From Emcibacteraceae bacterium (GTDB lineage Bacteria > Pseudomonadota > Alphaproteobacteria > Sphingomonadales > Emcibacteraceae): a DNA stretch of 64,000 nucleotides. The notes beneath the pieces are model-generated. The model made no database searches. It was not told the origin of the DNA and was given only the letters and a program-made list of their open reading frames with translations. Where the stretch lies: positions 1 to 64,000 of the forward strand of contig JAJFIR010000031.1 in NCBI GenBank assembly GCA_021774795.1, given 5' to 3'. The translations under genes were made by a program, and so were the position numbers. Of the stretch, positions 1 through 7,084 are shown in pieces (within the stretch, counting starts at the first letter, position 1; every line of letters begins with the position of its first letter).

Positions 1-84
1 CGAAAATAACGCTTGATTTTGAAATAAAACAACACTAGTTTGCGCCTACTTTCACTATCCATAGTGAATTTCGAAGAAGTTAGT

Positions 85-160
85 GCCCCTATAGCTCAGT
101 TGGTAGAGCAACTGATTTGTAATCAGTAGGTCCGCAGTTCGGGTCTGTGTGGGGGCACCA
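85..160 (+). tRNA. tRNA-Thr (anticodon UGU)
   Basis: A full cloverleaf can be drawn. The acceptor stem pairs GCCCCTA with TGGGGGC (one G-U pair), the D arm holds AGCTCAGTTGGTAGAGC, the anticodon stem ACTGA/TCAGT encloses the loop TTTGTAA with anticodon TGT, and the T arm carries TTCGGGT. The discriminator base A is followed by an encoded CCA. It reads ACA threonine codons. No integrase gene and no second copy of its 3' end were noticed downstream, although the next 5 kb is accessory in character. Confidence 0.96.
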
Positions 161-377
161 CTACTTTCAATAACTTAATGAAAACAGTAATTTCTGAATA
201 TAAATTTGGGTGTCGTTTTACTCAATAAAATTAAAAAGTATTCCTATATTTTCCACTATACAATACCTCTTCACAGGAATAACATTTCCCCTTCTTTGTA
301 CAAACCACACATTACATTGAAATATGCAACACTATAAATAATTTTGGTCGGCCAAGCTGTGCTGATATGAGAAAACT

Positions 378-638
378 ATGTCCACACTCGAAGATGAACA
401 AGAGAACGAAAAGAAATTGCCAGCAAGAACTCTTGCAAATGAACTAATTTTAAGCACTTTATAGCGATACGTATTTGAGCAAGATTCTAAGATTAAGCAA
501 TATGGCGAAGAACTTAAGGAAATAATTAAATATGTATGCAGAACTTTCAATTTCAATTCCCAGGAAGGAGAACACGATGAACGCATTTTAGTGGCACGTC
601 GTGACGAAATGCATAAATGCATTGAAGCTTTTTTTTAG
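378..638 (+). pseudogene. small gene interrupted by one in-frame TAG
   Basis: From ATG at 378 the frame reads 28 codons (starting MSTLEDEQENEKKLPARTL), meets TAG at 462-464, and stays open for a further 57 codons to TAG at 636-638 (ending RRDEMHKCIEAFF). Both halves are rich in Glu, Lys, Gln and Asp and look like one hydrophilic helical protein of about 86 residues. This is the reason to call a gene here rather than the opposite-strand frame at 332-622, whose Ser/Leu-rich product reads like an antisense shadow. I recognise no family and there is no strong ribosome binding site. The bases between the tRNA and this gene (161-377) show nothing else. It could be a decayed gene, two tiny genes, or chance. 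Confidence 0.35.
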
Positions 639-767
639 GCCATAAAAAGATGCGTATGAGAATGGTGTACGTATCGCGGCTTGAGCGTTTGGCCAGTTGA
701 ATAATATCCACTCCTTTACGGTGTTGAAGCCTGTCTACATTCTCATTTGGATATTAGTTTTCGAGCG

Positions 768-1523
768 TTATTCCAGTTTTTCCTGTGCTTCGGCGGCGGC
801 ATTAACTGCTTCATCTGCCTCTCGTCGGGCTTCTTTAGCTAGTCTATCCGCTTCTTTTGCTTCGCTCTCCATTTCCTCTGCTTCAGACAACTTTTTATCC
901 GCGTCTTCTTGCGCATTTTCAGCTCTGTTTTCCGCTCGACTGGTTCCTTTTTTGGTGGCCTCTGCCACCGCTAATTTGGCTTTATCAGAAGCTTCGGTTG
1001 CATCAACCGCTGCGTCAGCCGCCTTGGAGGTCGCTCTGCTGGCATCTCGTTCAGCTCTATCGGCTGCTTTTACCTTCTTCTCCGCAACTTTTTGAGTTTC
1101 TTCGGCGTCATCTTCCGCTTTCTTGAGACGCTCATCTTCCATTTTAATTAATTCATCGGTAGAAGCCATAAAATTAAGATCACAAGATTTTTGGAGGTTC
1201 GCTTGACGAAGAGCTTCATACTCGCCCTTTAGTCTCGAATATTCTGAGGCCTCTACGCCGTCTCCACCTTCTAAGAAAAATAGGGTAGGCCAGAGAACCA
1301 GCAACCCAACACCCATTTGCCAGTTATCAGCGGACCGCTCTTTTTTAAGGCGATTGTACAGATCAACAGTTCGCCCACTAATCGTTTCTTGCTCAGAAGC
1401 AATTTGACGACAAGTATAACTTTCATACTTGATAGGTGATATGTAGGCAGTGACCATTTTATCTGGATTGCTCGCACACGCGCTTAGCGTCAAAATGACG
1501 CAAGATGTTATAATTTTTTTCAT
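768..1523 (-). CDS. lipoprotein with long Ala/Glu/Lys-rich coiled-coil tail
   Basis: The N terminus is a lipoprotein signal (MKKIITSCVILTLSAC, lipidated Cys16). The next 110 residues (DKMVTAYISPIKYESYTCRQ, then a hydrophobic stretch WQMGVGLLVLWPTLFFLEGG, then SRLKGEYEALRQANLQKSC) match in style a short lipoprotein family seen in many proteobacteria and often misnamed a metal ABC transporter subunit. From about residue 120 to the end the protein is almost entirely Ala, Glu, Lys, Asp and Arg with heptad-like spacing, which predicts a long alpha-helical coiled coil. Such a tail is unusual for that family. The ATG at 1523 is preferred over an upstream TTG because TGGGGGA lies five bases before it. 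It probably sits on the inner leaflet side of the outer membrane or in the periplasm. Function unknown. Confidence 0.75.
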   Translation of the reverse strand: MKKIITSCVILTLSACASNPDKMVTAYISPIKYESYTCRQIASEQETISGRTVDLYNRLKKERSADNWQMGVGLLVLWPTLFFLEGGDGVEASEYSRLKGEYEALRQANLQKSCDLNFMASTDELIKMEDERLKKAEDDAEETQKVAEKKVKAADRAERDASRATSKAADAAVDATEASDKAKLAVAEATKKGTSRAENRAENAQEDADKKLSEAEEMESEAKEADRLAKEARREADEAVNAAAEAQEKLE

Positions 1524-1864
1524 GAAATCCCCCAAAACATTGATTTTACAATACTATTTATCACGGTAGCTTATCCAAAATTCCATAGCAAGCTTTTTAA
1601 ATCTATTTATTTTCAATCAATGTTGCCCAACTGCTATGTTTTAAGAAAAAATAATGAAGATGCGAATGTCCACTTTGGGCAGTGATCTAAAGTGATTGCT
1701 TGAATTTCAGGTTTTAAAATCTCATCCTACTCAGTTTAGCCCCAAGTATAAAGAACCCGCCAAGGCTGGTCGTTGGAGAATAAACCAAGGCGGGTTAGTG
1801 TGGGTACAAAGAAGTGTGTACTCGGAAGATTATTTGGTAACCGTAAAAGCGGCGTTGATCCGTT
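1524..1864. other. intergenic stretch without a convincing gene
   Basis: This 341-base gap holds an open frame (1696-1905, plus) whose product is not low-complexity but has no recognisable family, no good ribosome binding site, and runs over the 3' end of the next minus-strand gene; I do not call it. The only structure I see is the inverted repeat listed at 1754-1796. Confidence 0.5.
1754..1796. repeat. inverted repeat with nested arm
   Basis: AACCCGCC (1754-1761) pairs with GGCGGGTT (1789-1796). Just inside, TTGG pairs with CCAA, so the arm CCAAGGCGGGTT can pair across an 11-base bulge. It lies in a gene-free gap and has no T-run next to it, so it does not look like a simple intrinsic terminator. 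It may be a structured RNA element or a degenerate terminator. Confidence 0.45.
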
Positions 1865-2194
1865 TTACTTCTTTCTCACATTTCGTCGCTGAAATATCCA
1901 GTTAACCGCTACTAATGATACCGCAATAAAAGCGTAAGCTATGATTACGGCGATTTGGAAGAAGTAAGCCGCTATACCACCTTGATCTCCTGTGTAAGTA
2001 GCAAAATATAATGAAGTTGCGCTGCCAACAAACACAATAAATCCCCCGACTATTCTGTATGTCAGGCACAAGCTCGGCCTCATCCTGCGAGACAGAGGAA
2101 ATGAAGCCAAAAAAACAACTATCGGCACAACTAAAAGTAACCCACCAATTAACATTTGAAGACAATCATAATTCGCATCTGAACCCCAATCCAA
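1865..2194 (-). CDS. small three-helix membrane protein, unknown
   Basis: The 109-residue product has three strongly hydrophobic segments: LIGGLLLVVPIVVFLASF, IVGGFIVFVGSATSLYFA and FQIAVIIAYAFIAVSLVAV. Basic residues follow the first and the last (RRMRPS; QRRNVRKK at the C terminus), as expected for an inner-membrane protein with cytoplasmic loops. The longest frame starts with TTG at 2194; an ATG at 2152 (MLIGG) would give a shorter protein beginning directly with the first helix, and neither start has a clear ribosome binding site. No family recognised. It follows a 198-base gap from the divergently transcribed synthetase-like gene. Confidence 0.6.
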   Translation of the reverse strand: MDWGSDANYDCLQMLIGGLLLVVPIVVFLASFPLSRRMRPSLCLTYRIVGGFIVFVGSATSLYFATYTGDQGGIAAYFFQIAVIIAYAFIAVSLVAVNWIFQRRNVRKK

Positions 2195-2392
2195 AATAAG
2201 AATGTCAGATTCTTACGAGTGTGTCAAAATACTATGAACTTAGAGTTCGCCTTGTCACCAATCATCCCAAAACTCCTATATCTTACACTCCTTTGTCAAT
2301 AGTTTATTAACCCATTTTAACTACTATGTAACGCTGACGCTTAATGGTCGGCGGGTTATTTTGATAACGGTAATTTTTGGTGGGATCTCTAT

Positions 2393-4195
2393 ATGGAAAC
2401 AATTAAATTTAAAATCCTTTTCGGCCGCCCAGATAAGGGGACAGACCCCCGTCCGTTTATACGAGATAAAGAAGCAATAAGCCTGGATTTGAACATTCTC
2501 GAAAGTTATATAAATGAGAAATGCGGCGGAAAAGAAATATTCCTTGGTTGCTGGTCCCCAAAAGGGCTTGACGTTAATCACATACTAGGCAGCGATAATT
2601 TGCAGATCGAACAAGGTACGAACTGGTTTGTCATAAGAAATGGCGCCCAGGAAATTGATGGACTGGTGTTTCCTGAAATGAGCGATGGGCCGGAACTGGT
2701 AACCTTTAGAGGATATCTTGGTGAAGAAGGGATTCATTCATATTCCAACAGTGAAGATGTGCGGGCTTACTGGGCTAACGATTTGATGAGAGAACATAAT
2801 GGTGTATTTTCCGCAGCAATTGTCGGAAGATCCGGCCTAACTTTATCTTTGGTATCTGATATCTTTAGTATCGGCCCGCTATACTACCGCGAATTGGGCG
2901 ATATGGTCCTTTTTGCTTCTTCGCCTTCTCTGCTCGCTCAAAAAGGTGATAGACTTGATATAAATGCCTGGTGGATGCGGATAAATATTGGCCATTGCCT
3001 GGATAACACGACATTAAGCCAGGAAATTAAAAAAGTTTCCCCTGCTACAGTCATGAATTTTACAGCAGAAGGTTCGACGTCTAAAACCTGGTTCGATTAC
3101 AGCAAATTCCCGCACGGCGAGAAGGCCGTAGATGATGAAGCTCTAAAGGCATCTCATGAGAGTTTTTCGTGCGCTATAGAGCGATGCGAGAGGTTAAACC
3201 ACGGCATGGCCGTTGTGCCGCTTTCCAGCGGATATGACAGCCGGAGAATTTTTGCGCATTTAAAAAATAGAACGGATGATACTGAGACCTGTACTGTACG
3301 AATGCCTAATCAAAATGGGGAGGATATTGACGGTAGTTACGCGCCGCAAATGTCAGAAGATTTTGGCATAAAAAATACTAAATTCTATGTAGATGATGCT
3401 GCCGAGTGGCATAAAGATAGTTCTCAACGTTTATTCGCCGTAGATGCTCAAACCGATTATCACACCTGGGCGGTGCCAATTTTTGATAATTATAAGGGGA
3501 AAGTAGTAAGTTTCTATGACGGTATAGGGGGAGATGTTTTTGGGTTTTATGGATGGAATTTTAAATATAATCCGCAGACGCTAAATCTGGATTATAGAAG
3601 TAGAATTTTGAATTTGGATATCATGGATGAAGTTAAATACTCGCGTGACATTTCCGAATTTTGGCATAAAAAACTCCCCGAAAATATCAACCAGGATTTA
3701 TTGAATTTCTGTATTTGGCAATCGAGTAATCAGATAAGTTTATGGAACCAGCAGCAGGCTGCGCCTGGCCATTTGTTACTCTGTCCTTATTTTGATCTCG
3801 ATTACATCCGCACAATGTTACAATTTTCCTGCGATAAAGACGAGGAAATCTCTGTGCAGAAGGATATACTCAATAAATTCTTTCCCGAACTTGGGGCTTA
3901 TCCCGGCACAGGTAATTTACCAAAAGCCGGAAAAGAGATACCGATCATTAAGGAGGAAAATAGAATGCGCTCCTTACAAAAACTTACATTGATCGTGCTT
4001 AAAAACAAAGGGTGTCGCGCTCAACTTAAATCGCAATTAAATCTAAAAGCGTTACTTCTGTTATTTTTATCGACATTTAGCTTGGCCGTTACCAATAGAA
4101 TATCATGGTGGTCTACAAATATAGTTGAGATTTCCCTTTGGTGGCATTCACGGCCTTATGTGATCAATTGGGATAATGAACAAAATAAAAGCTAG
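2393..4195 (+). CDS. asparagine-synthetase-like protein without the glutaminase cysteine
   Basis: The layout follows the class II glutamine amidotransferase/AsnB superfamily. The N-terminal domain contains NGVFSAAIVGRSGLTLSLVSD and SIGPLYYRELGDMVLFASSPS (residues 136-179), which correspond to the segments that surround the nucleotide-binding end of the Ntn domain. The synthetase domain has the ATP PP-loop PLSSGYDSRR (276-285) and the conserved DGIGGDVFG (376-384). However, the protein begins METIK, so the nucleophilic Cys2 that releases ammonia from glutamine is absent; it must use free ammonia or another amine, or activate a carboxylate for another reaction, as lasso-peptide cyclases and beta-lactam synthetase do. 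A Shine-Dalgarno GGTGGGA lies upstream. The gene is single, not in an amino-acid operon, and is followed by small membrane genes. True asparagine synthetase activity is unlikely. Confidence 0.8.
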   Translation: METIKFKILFGRPDKGTDPRPFIRDKEAISLDLNILESYINEKCGGKEIFLGCWSPKGLDVNHILGSDNLQIEQGTNWFVIRNGAQEIDGLVFPEMSDGPELVTFRGYLGEEGIHSYSNSEDVRAYWANDLMREHNGVFSAAIVGRSGLTLSLVSDIFSIGPLYYRELGDMVLFASSPSLLAQKGDRLDINAWWMRINIGHCLDNTTLSQEIKKVSPATVMNFTAEGSTSKTWFDYSKFPHGEKAVDDEALKASHESFSCAIERCERLNHGMAVVPLSSGYDSRRIFAHLKNRTDDTETCTVRMPNQNGEDIDGSYAPQMSEDFGIKNTKFYVDDAAEWHKDSSQRLFAVDAQTDYHTWAVPIFDNYKGKVVSFYDGIGGDVFGFYGWNFKYNPQTLNLDYRSRILNLDIMDEVKYSRDISEFWHKKLPENINQDLLNFCIWQSSNQISLWNQQQAAPGHLLLCPYFDLDYIRTMLQFSCDKDEEISVQKDILNKFFPELGAYPGTGNLPKAGKEIPIIKEENRMRSLQKLTLIVLKNKGCRAQLKSQLNLKALLLLFLSTFSLAVTNRISWWSTNIVEISLWWHSRPYVINWDNEQNKS

Positions 4196-4262
4196 AAGAT
4201 CGCCTGGAATTACGGCAATTAAAAGTGGTTCAAAGAAGGTCAACCTATTGAAGACAATAAAT

Positions 4263-4291
4263 TAATCCCCATATATTGAAATAGGGGATTA
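4263..4291 (+). promoter_or_regulatory. hairpin that can hide a ribosome binding site
   Basis: TAATCCCC (4263-4270) and GGGGATTA (4284-4291) form a perfect 8-bp stem with a 13-base AT-rich loop. The 3' arm contains the Shine-Dalgarno AGGGGA of the ATG at 4293. No T-run follows, so this does not read as a terminator of the upstream gene. The arrangement would let RNA folding or temperature control translation of the 39-codon gene. That function is inferred. Confidence 0.5.
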
Positions 4292-4292
4292 T

Positions 4293-4412
4293 ATGTTTAA
4301 ACGATTAAATAGTCGAAATATTAGACAAACTGACTACAACATAGTTTATCTATCTACATTTATTGCAATACTGTTTTTGTATATCAGTAGTACATTATCC
4401 AATCTATTATAA
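4293..4412 (+). CDS. 39-residue single-helix membrane peptide
   Basis: ATG at 4293 follows the Shine-Dalgarno AGGGGA at a spacing of five bases, and the frame runs to TAA at 4410-4412. The product begins with a basic hydrophilic head (MFKRLNSRNIRQTDYN) followed by a hydrophobic helix (IVYLSTFIAILFLYI) and a short tail ending LSNLL. This is a typical small membrane protein with a positive-inside N terminus. It stands between the synthetase-like gene and the 144-residue membrane protein, whose ATG comes 11 bases after its stop, so the three are probably co-transcribed. No family recognised. Confidence 0.5.
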   Translation: MFKRLNSRNIRQTDYNIVYLSTFIAILFLYISSTLSNLL

Positions 4413-4423
4413 CCTGGACAGGT

Positions 4424-4858
4424 ATGTGTATAAGCACTTTTTGGCTAGCGGGTGATAATCCTTTGAGCACTCTCTATAGTTTGTTCTTTTTTGTCGTCGC
4501 TTTGCTTTTTATCTGGGTTGTTGCCTACCTTTTCTTTAAATATTATAAGAAAATTCCACTAACTCTCGACCAGCGCATTTTCTATCCAATCTGTTTGCTT
4601 GCTCTATCGGGGTGGATGTATCATCTAATCATTATGATGGTTTATTTTGAATGGGAACATCAATTAATAGACTATGGCATATTTATAGACATCATTTATT
4701 TTGATCCGATTAGTTTTTTCACTTGCGAGAAAAATTACCCACCGAACCTTAGTCTTATAGATCAATATTATACAATAAGGCCAATTCCCGGTCCGGTTTG
4801 CCTGAACAGTTCGGATGAAATTTTGACGATGAAGGAATGGATGGATTTGAATTATTAA
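4424..4858 (+). CDS. membrane protein of unknown function
   Basis: The 144-residue product has two hydrophobic segments, LYSLFFFVVALLFIWVVAYLFF followed by the basic turn KYYKK, and FYPICLLALSGWMYHLIIMMVYF. After these comes a soluble C-terminal part of about 70 residues with several Cys, Tyr and Pro (FFTCEKNYPPN, RPIPGPVCLNSSDE), which the positive-inside rule would place in the periplasm. The Cys pair could form a disulfide there. The ribosome binding site is poor and the start overlaps the downstream edge of the preceding small gene's region, which suggests translational coupling. No family recognised. Confidence 0.55.
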   Translation: MCISTFWLAGDNPLSTLYSLFFFVVALLFIWVVAYLFFKYYKKIPLTLDQRIFYPICLLALSGWMYHLIIMMVYFEWEHQLIDYGIFIDIIYFDPISFFTCEKNYPPNLSLIDQYYTIRPIPGPVCLNSSDEILTMKEWMDLNY

Positions 4859-5053
4859 ACTCGAAACTCATGGCTTACTAAGTTTTTTTAACCTGTTGCT
4901 ACAAATGAAAGGTTACCTTGGTGATGTATACTGTCTGATTAAGTTAACTGCATGCAATATGTCTATAGTTCGCCTATAGTTAGTGGTTGGAAAAAAATAA
5001 TGACCATCATATAACAATGCTCTGAAATCATCAGTAATAATGAGTAGATTTAA

Positions 5054-5674
5054 ATGTATCCCTTCAAAGATGAAGTAGTAATCATTGATCATGTTCAGTT
5101 TGCCGCCGACGGAAACTGGGAGGATGTTCAAATTGTACGTCGTAACGACCCAACTGAATTGGATGATCTTTCTGATTGGCTTGGCCAGGCAGCAGATGAT
5201 GTTGCGGCAGAGGTTCTTTTTTTAAATGAACATCATGAAATATCTGGTTTTTTCGGTGTAAGGCAACAAAGTTTATCAGGTAAAGATAGAACCCGGTCAT
5301 GGTTGAACTTTACTGAAAAAGCACTTAGTGCTTCTAAAATATATTTTAAAGACCTGGTTAAAAACACACTGCCTACACTTGGGTTTCCCAGCCATATACC
5401 AAAATCAGAATTAACATTTGAAATGGGTATTTTCAATTTCTGGAAGTCGGCTGAACCGATGCTTCTCGGCACTACCCCACTTGCAACAATAGAGGATATG
5501 TGTCAAAAAAATAGTGCGCCGGTATGGTTCTCAGAAGGCCACGATGCACCAATTTGCCTTGAATATGTTTGGTACGACCCAGCCCACATTTGGGTATCAC
5601 AAATTGTAAGTGACAAGGTGGACAATAAACATCACGTCGACATGAAAAAGGTGAAAAATTTACTGCAAAAATAA
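5054..5674 (+). CDS. conserved-looking cytosolic protein, unknown
   Basis: The 206-residue product is soluble, acidic in its first half, and has no signal peptide, membrane helix or obvious catalytic motif. Aromatic residues are frequent (WFSEGHD, EYVWYDPAHIW). It ends with a basic helix (VDMKKVKNLLQK). It converges on the M24-family gene with only 12 bases between stops. The ribosome binding site is weak (GAG about ten bases before the ATG). I do not recognise the family. Confidence 0.6.
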   Translation: MYPFKDEVVIIDHVQFAADGNWEDVQIVRRNDPTELDDLSDWLGQAADDVAAEVLFLNEHHEISGFFGVRQQSLSGKDRTRSWLNFTEKALSASKIYFKDLVKNTLPTLGFPSHIPKSELTFEMGIFNFWKSAEPMLLGTTPLATIEDMCQKNSAPVWFSEGHDAPICLEYVWYDPAHIWVSQIVSDKVDNKHHVDMKKVKNLLQK

Positions 5675-5686
5675 AATTGCAATTAT

Positions 5687-7084
5687 TTATCTTAAGGCAA
5701 TGACCATTTTCGGATTTAAAAACCACGGTGGCACAATGGCCGGGATATTTGAAAGCGGCAGCACATCTTCTGGTACATTGATGCCAAGAACATCAATCAT
5801 GAATTTTCTTCTTTGCTGACATCTTGCATAACATTCTGGATGTTTTTCGGAAAGTTTCGCGTGAAGATCGGCGTCCGCAATAACCACGCCGTCTTCCATA
5901 CGCGTAGAGCCATATGTGGGTGATGACGGAATGACGTCAACTTGCATCATCATGCCGGAGCGAATGGGAAGTGCTGAGCCTTCAAATATCGGAGAACTTA
6001 CCCATTCGTCTAGATGAATCAAATGTCCGGCGTTTAGGAATATACCAAATTTTTCGAATGAAAGCCGTTCATGAATACAGTCATGTAATTCGCGGCCTTG
6101 CGTGCCTACGGTGAGTTTTTCAAACCACTTGGCCATTGCCTCAAAATAAGGGCCAGCGTAAGCACCAATATAATCGTTTGCATCTGCTGGTAATTCTTTT
6201 TCATTTTCAACAACCCATCCTGCACGGCATATATTGCTGCCCCAATAACAGATATTAAATGAAAACGGATCGCCTTTATTGATGGTTCTGCCCTGCGGAC
6301 CACAAAGGCCCGGCAAATCCCCGCTCGCCATCGTCGGATGGCAGCCCAGCGGCTCACCGTCCCACCCGCAAAGGGCAGCAACCTGATAATCGGTCATGCC
6401 GTCCCGCATTCCCATAATAATTTTTTTTACCGCTTCAGAAGACTTTGCATTTGAATATTCAAACATCGCAATTTCATCGACGGAAACAACCGTTCTAAAC
6501 CCATGTGCGGGATGCATGAATAATCCGGTAGTATTGATCACATTATCATATCCTGCAAGGGCGCGCACATGATCGGTTATAAAACTAGGCAAATCGATCG
6601 CATGGGCGCCATCGGCGTCTTCTGAAACTTCAAAATATTTCCATCCAACACATCCCACCATTGAAGTGGGCCCGATACCTTCGCTTTCCAATATATCTTT
6701 TAGAAGTCTGCTTCTATCGCGTGCTTGGCTTAAAAGCGAGAATGGTTGAAATAACTCGCTTCTCATGTCGCCACTGTTATAAAGCGGGCTGTGCGGCAGA
6801 TACCCCTCACATTCATTGCCGATAAGTATGAGTGGTGCGCCTTCGAGGCGCATAATCAACAAGGCTTCTTCAAAACGGGGATCGATATTGGTCAACCAAG
6901 CCAAATTGGCAAAATGTTCACGGTCACCGTAAACAAGCAAGTGACTTAATCCATCCGCCTTCATCGCCACCCTGACCATTTCCAGGCGAGCTTTATATTC
7001 GGCCAAACTAATGGACGCCGGTTTTTCGCCCGCACCAAATTCCGGCCATTCAATTTCGATCAATGTCGCTTGGGAATTTACCAT
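5687..7084 (-). CDS. M24-family (creatinase/aminopeptidase P fold) protein with altered metal ligands
   Basis: The 465-residue protein has a creatinase-like N-terminal domain and a pita-bread C-terminal domain. The M24 landmarks are recognisable: GHLIHLDEW with His354/His357, GMMMQVDV with Asp383 at the first glutamate position, and MEDGVVI with Glu397. The two aspartates that hold both metals in aminopeptidases are replaced by asparagine (Asn277 in FSFNICY, Asn284 in GSNICRAG), so a dinuclear metallopeptidase is unlikely; creatinase-type metal-free chemistry or a non-catalytic role fits better. Its ATG follows directly on the stop codon of the GMC oxidoreductase gene, so it is the third gene of that operon and probably acts on a related small molecule. 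Confidence 0.8.
   Translation of the reverse strand: MVNSQATLIEIEWPEFGAGEKPASISLAEYKARLEMVRVAMKADGLSHLLVYGDREHFANLAWLTNIDPRFEEALLIMRLEGAPLILIGNECEGYLPHSPLYNSGDMRSELFQPFSLLSQARDRSRLLKDILESEGIGPTSMVGCVGWKYFEVSEDADGAHAIDLPSFITDHVRALAGYDNVINTTGLFMHPAHGFRTVVSVDEIAMFEYSNAKSSEAVKKIIMGMRDGMTDYQVAALCGWDGEPLGCHPTMASGDLPGLCGPQGRTINKGDPFSFNICYWGSNICRAGWVVENEKELPADANDYIGAYAGPYFEAMAKWFEKLTVGTQGRELHDCIHERLSFEKFGIFLNAGHLIHLDEWVSSPIFEGSALPIRSGMMMQVDVIPSSPTYGSTRMEDGVVIADADLHAKLSEKHPECYARCQQRRKFMIDVLGINVPEDVLPLSNIPAIVPPWFLNPKMVIALR

Noticed and set aside
332-622. Minus-strand open frame of 96 codons
   Set aside because: The product is Ser/Leu/Tyr-rich without domain features, while the plus strand of the same bases encodes a more protein-like, though interrupted, frame.
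697-1126. Plus-strand frames across the coiled-coil lipoprotein
   Set aside because: Long Ala/Ser or Leu/Pro stretches are the expected reverse of an Ala/Glu/Lys-rich gene.
1696-1905. Plus-strand frame of 69 codons
   Set aside because: No family, no ribosome binding site, and it overlaps the better-supported membrane protein gene on the other strand.
85-5674. Possible genomic island inserted at tRNA-Thr
   Set aside because: Accessory genes follow the tRNA, but I found no integrase and did not find a repeat of the tRNA 3' end, so an island cannot be supported.
2393-5674. Lasso peptide cluster
   Set aside because: There is no transglutaminase-like protease or RiPP recognition element and no precursor with the expected core; the synthetase-like gene alone is not enough.
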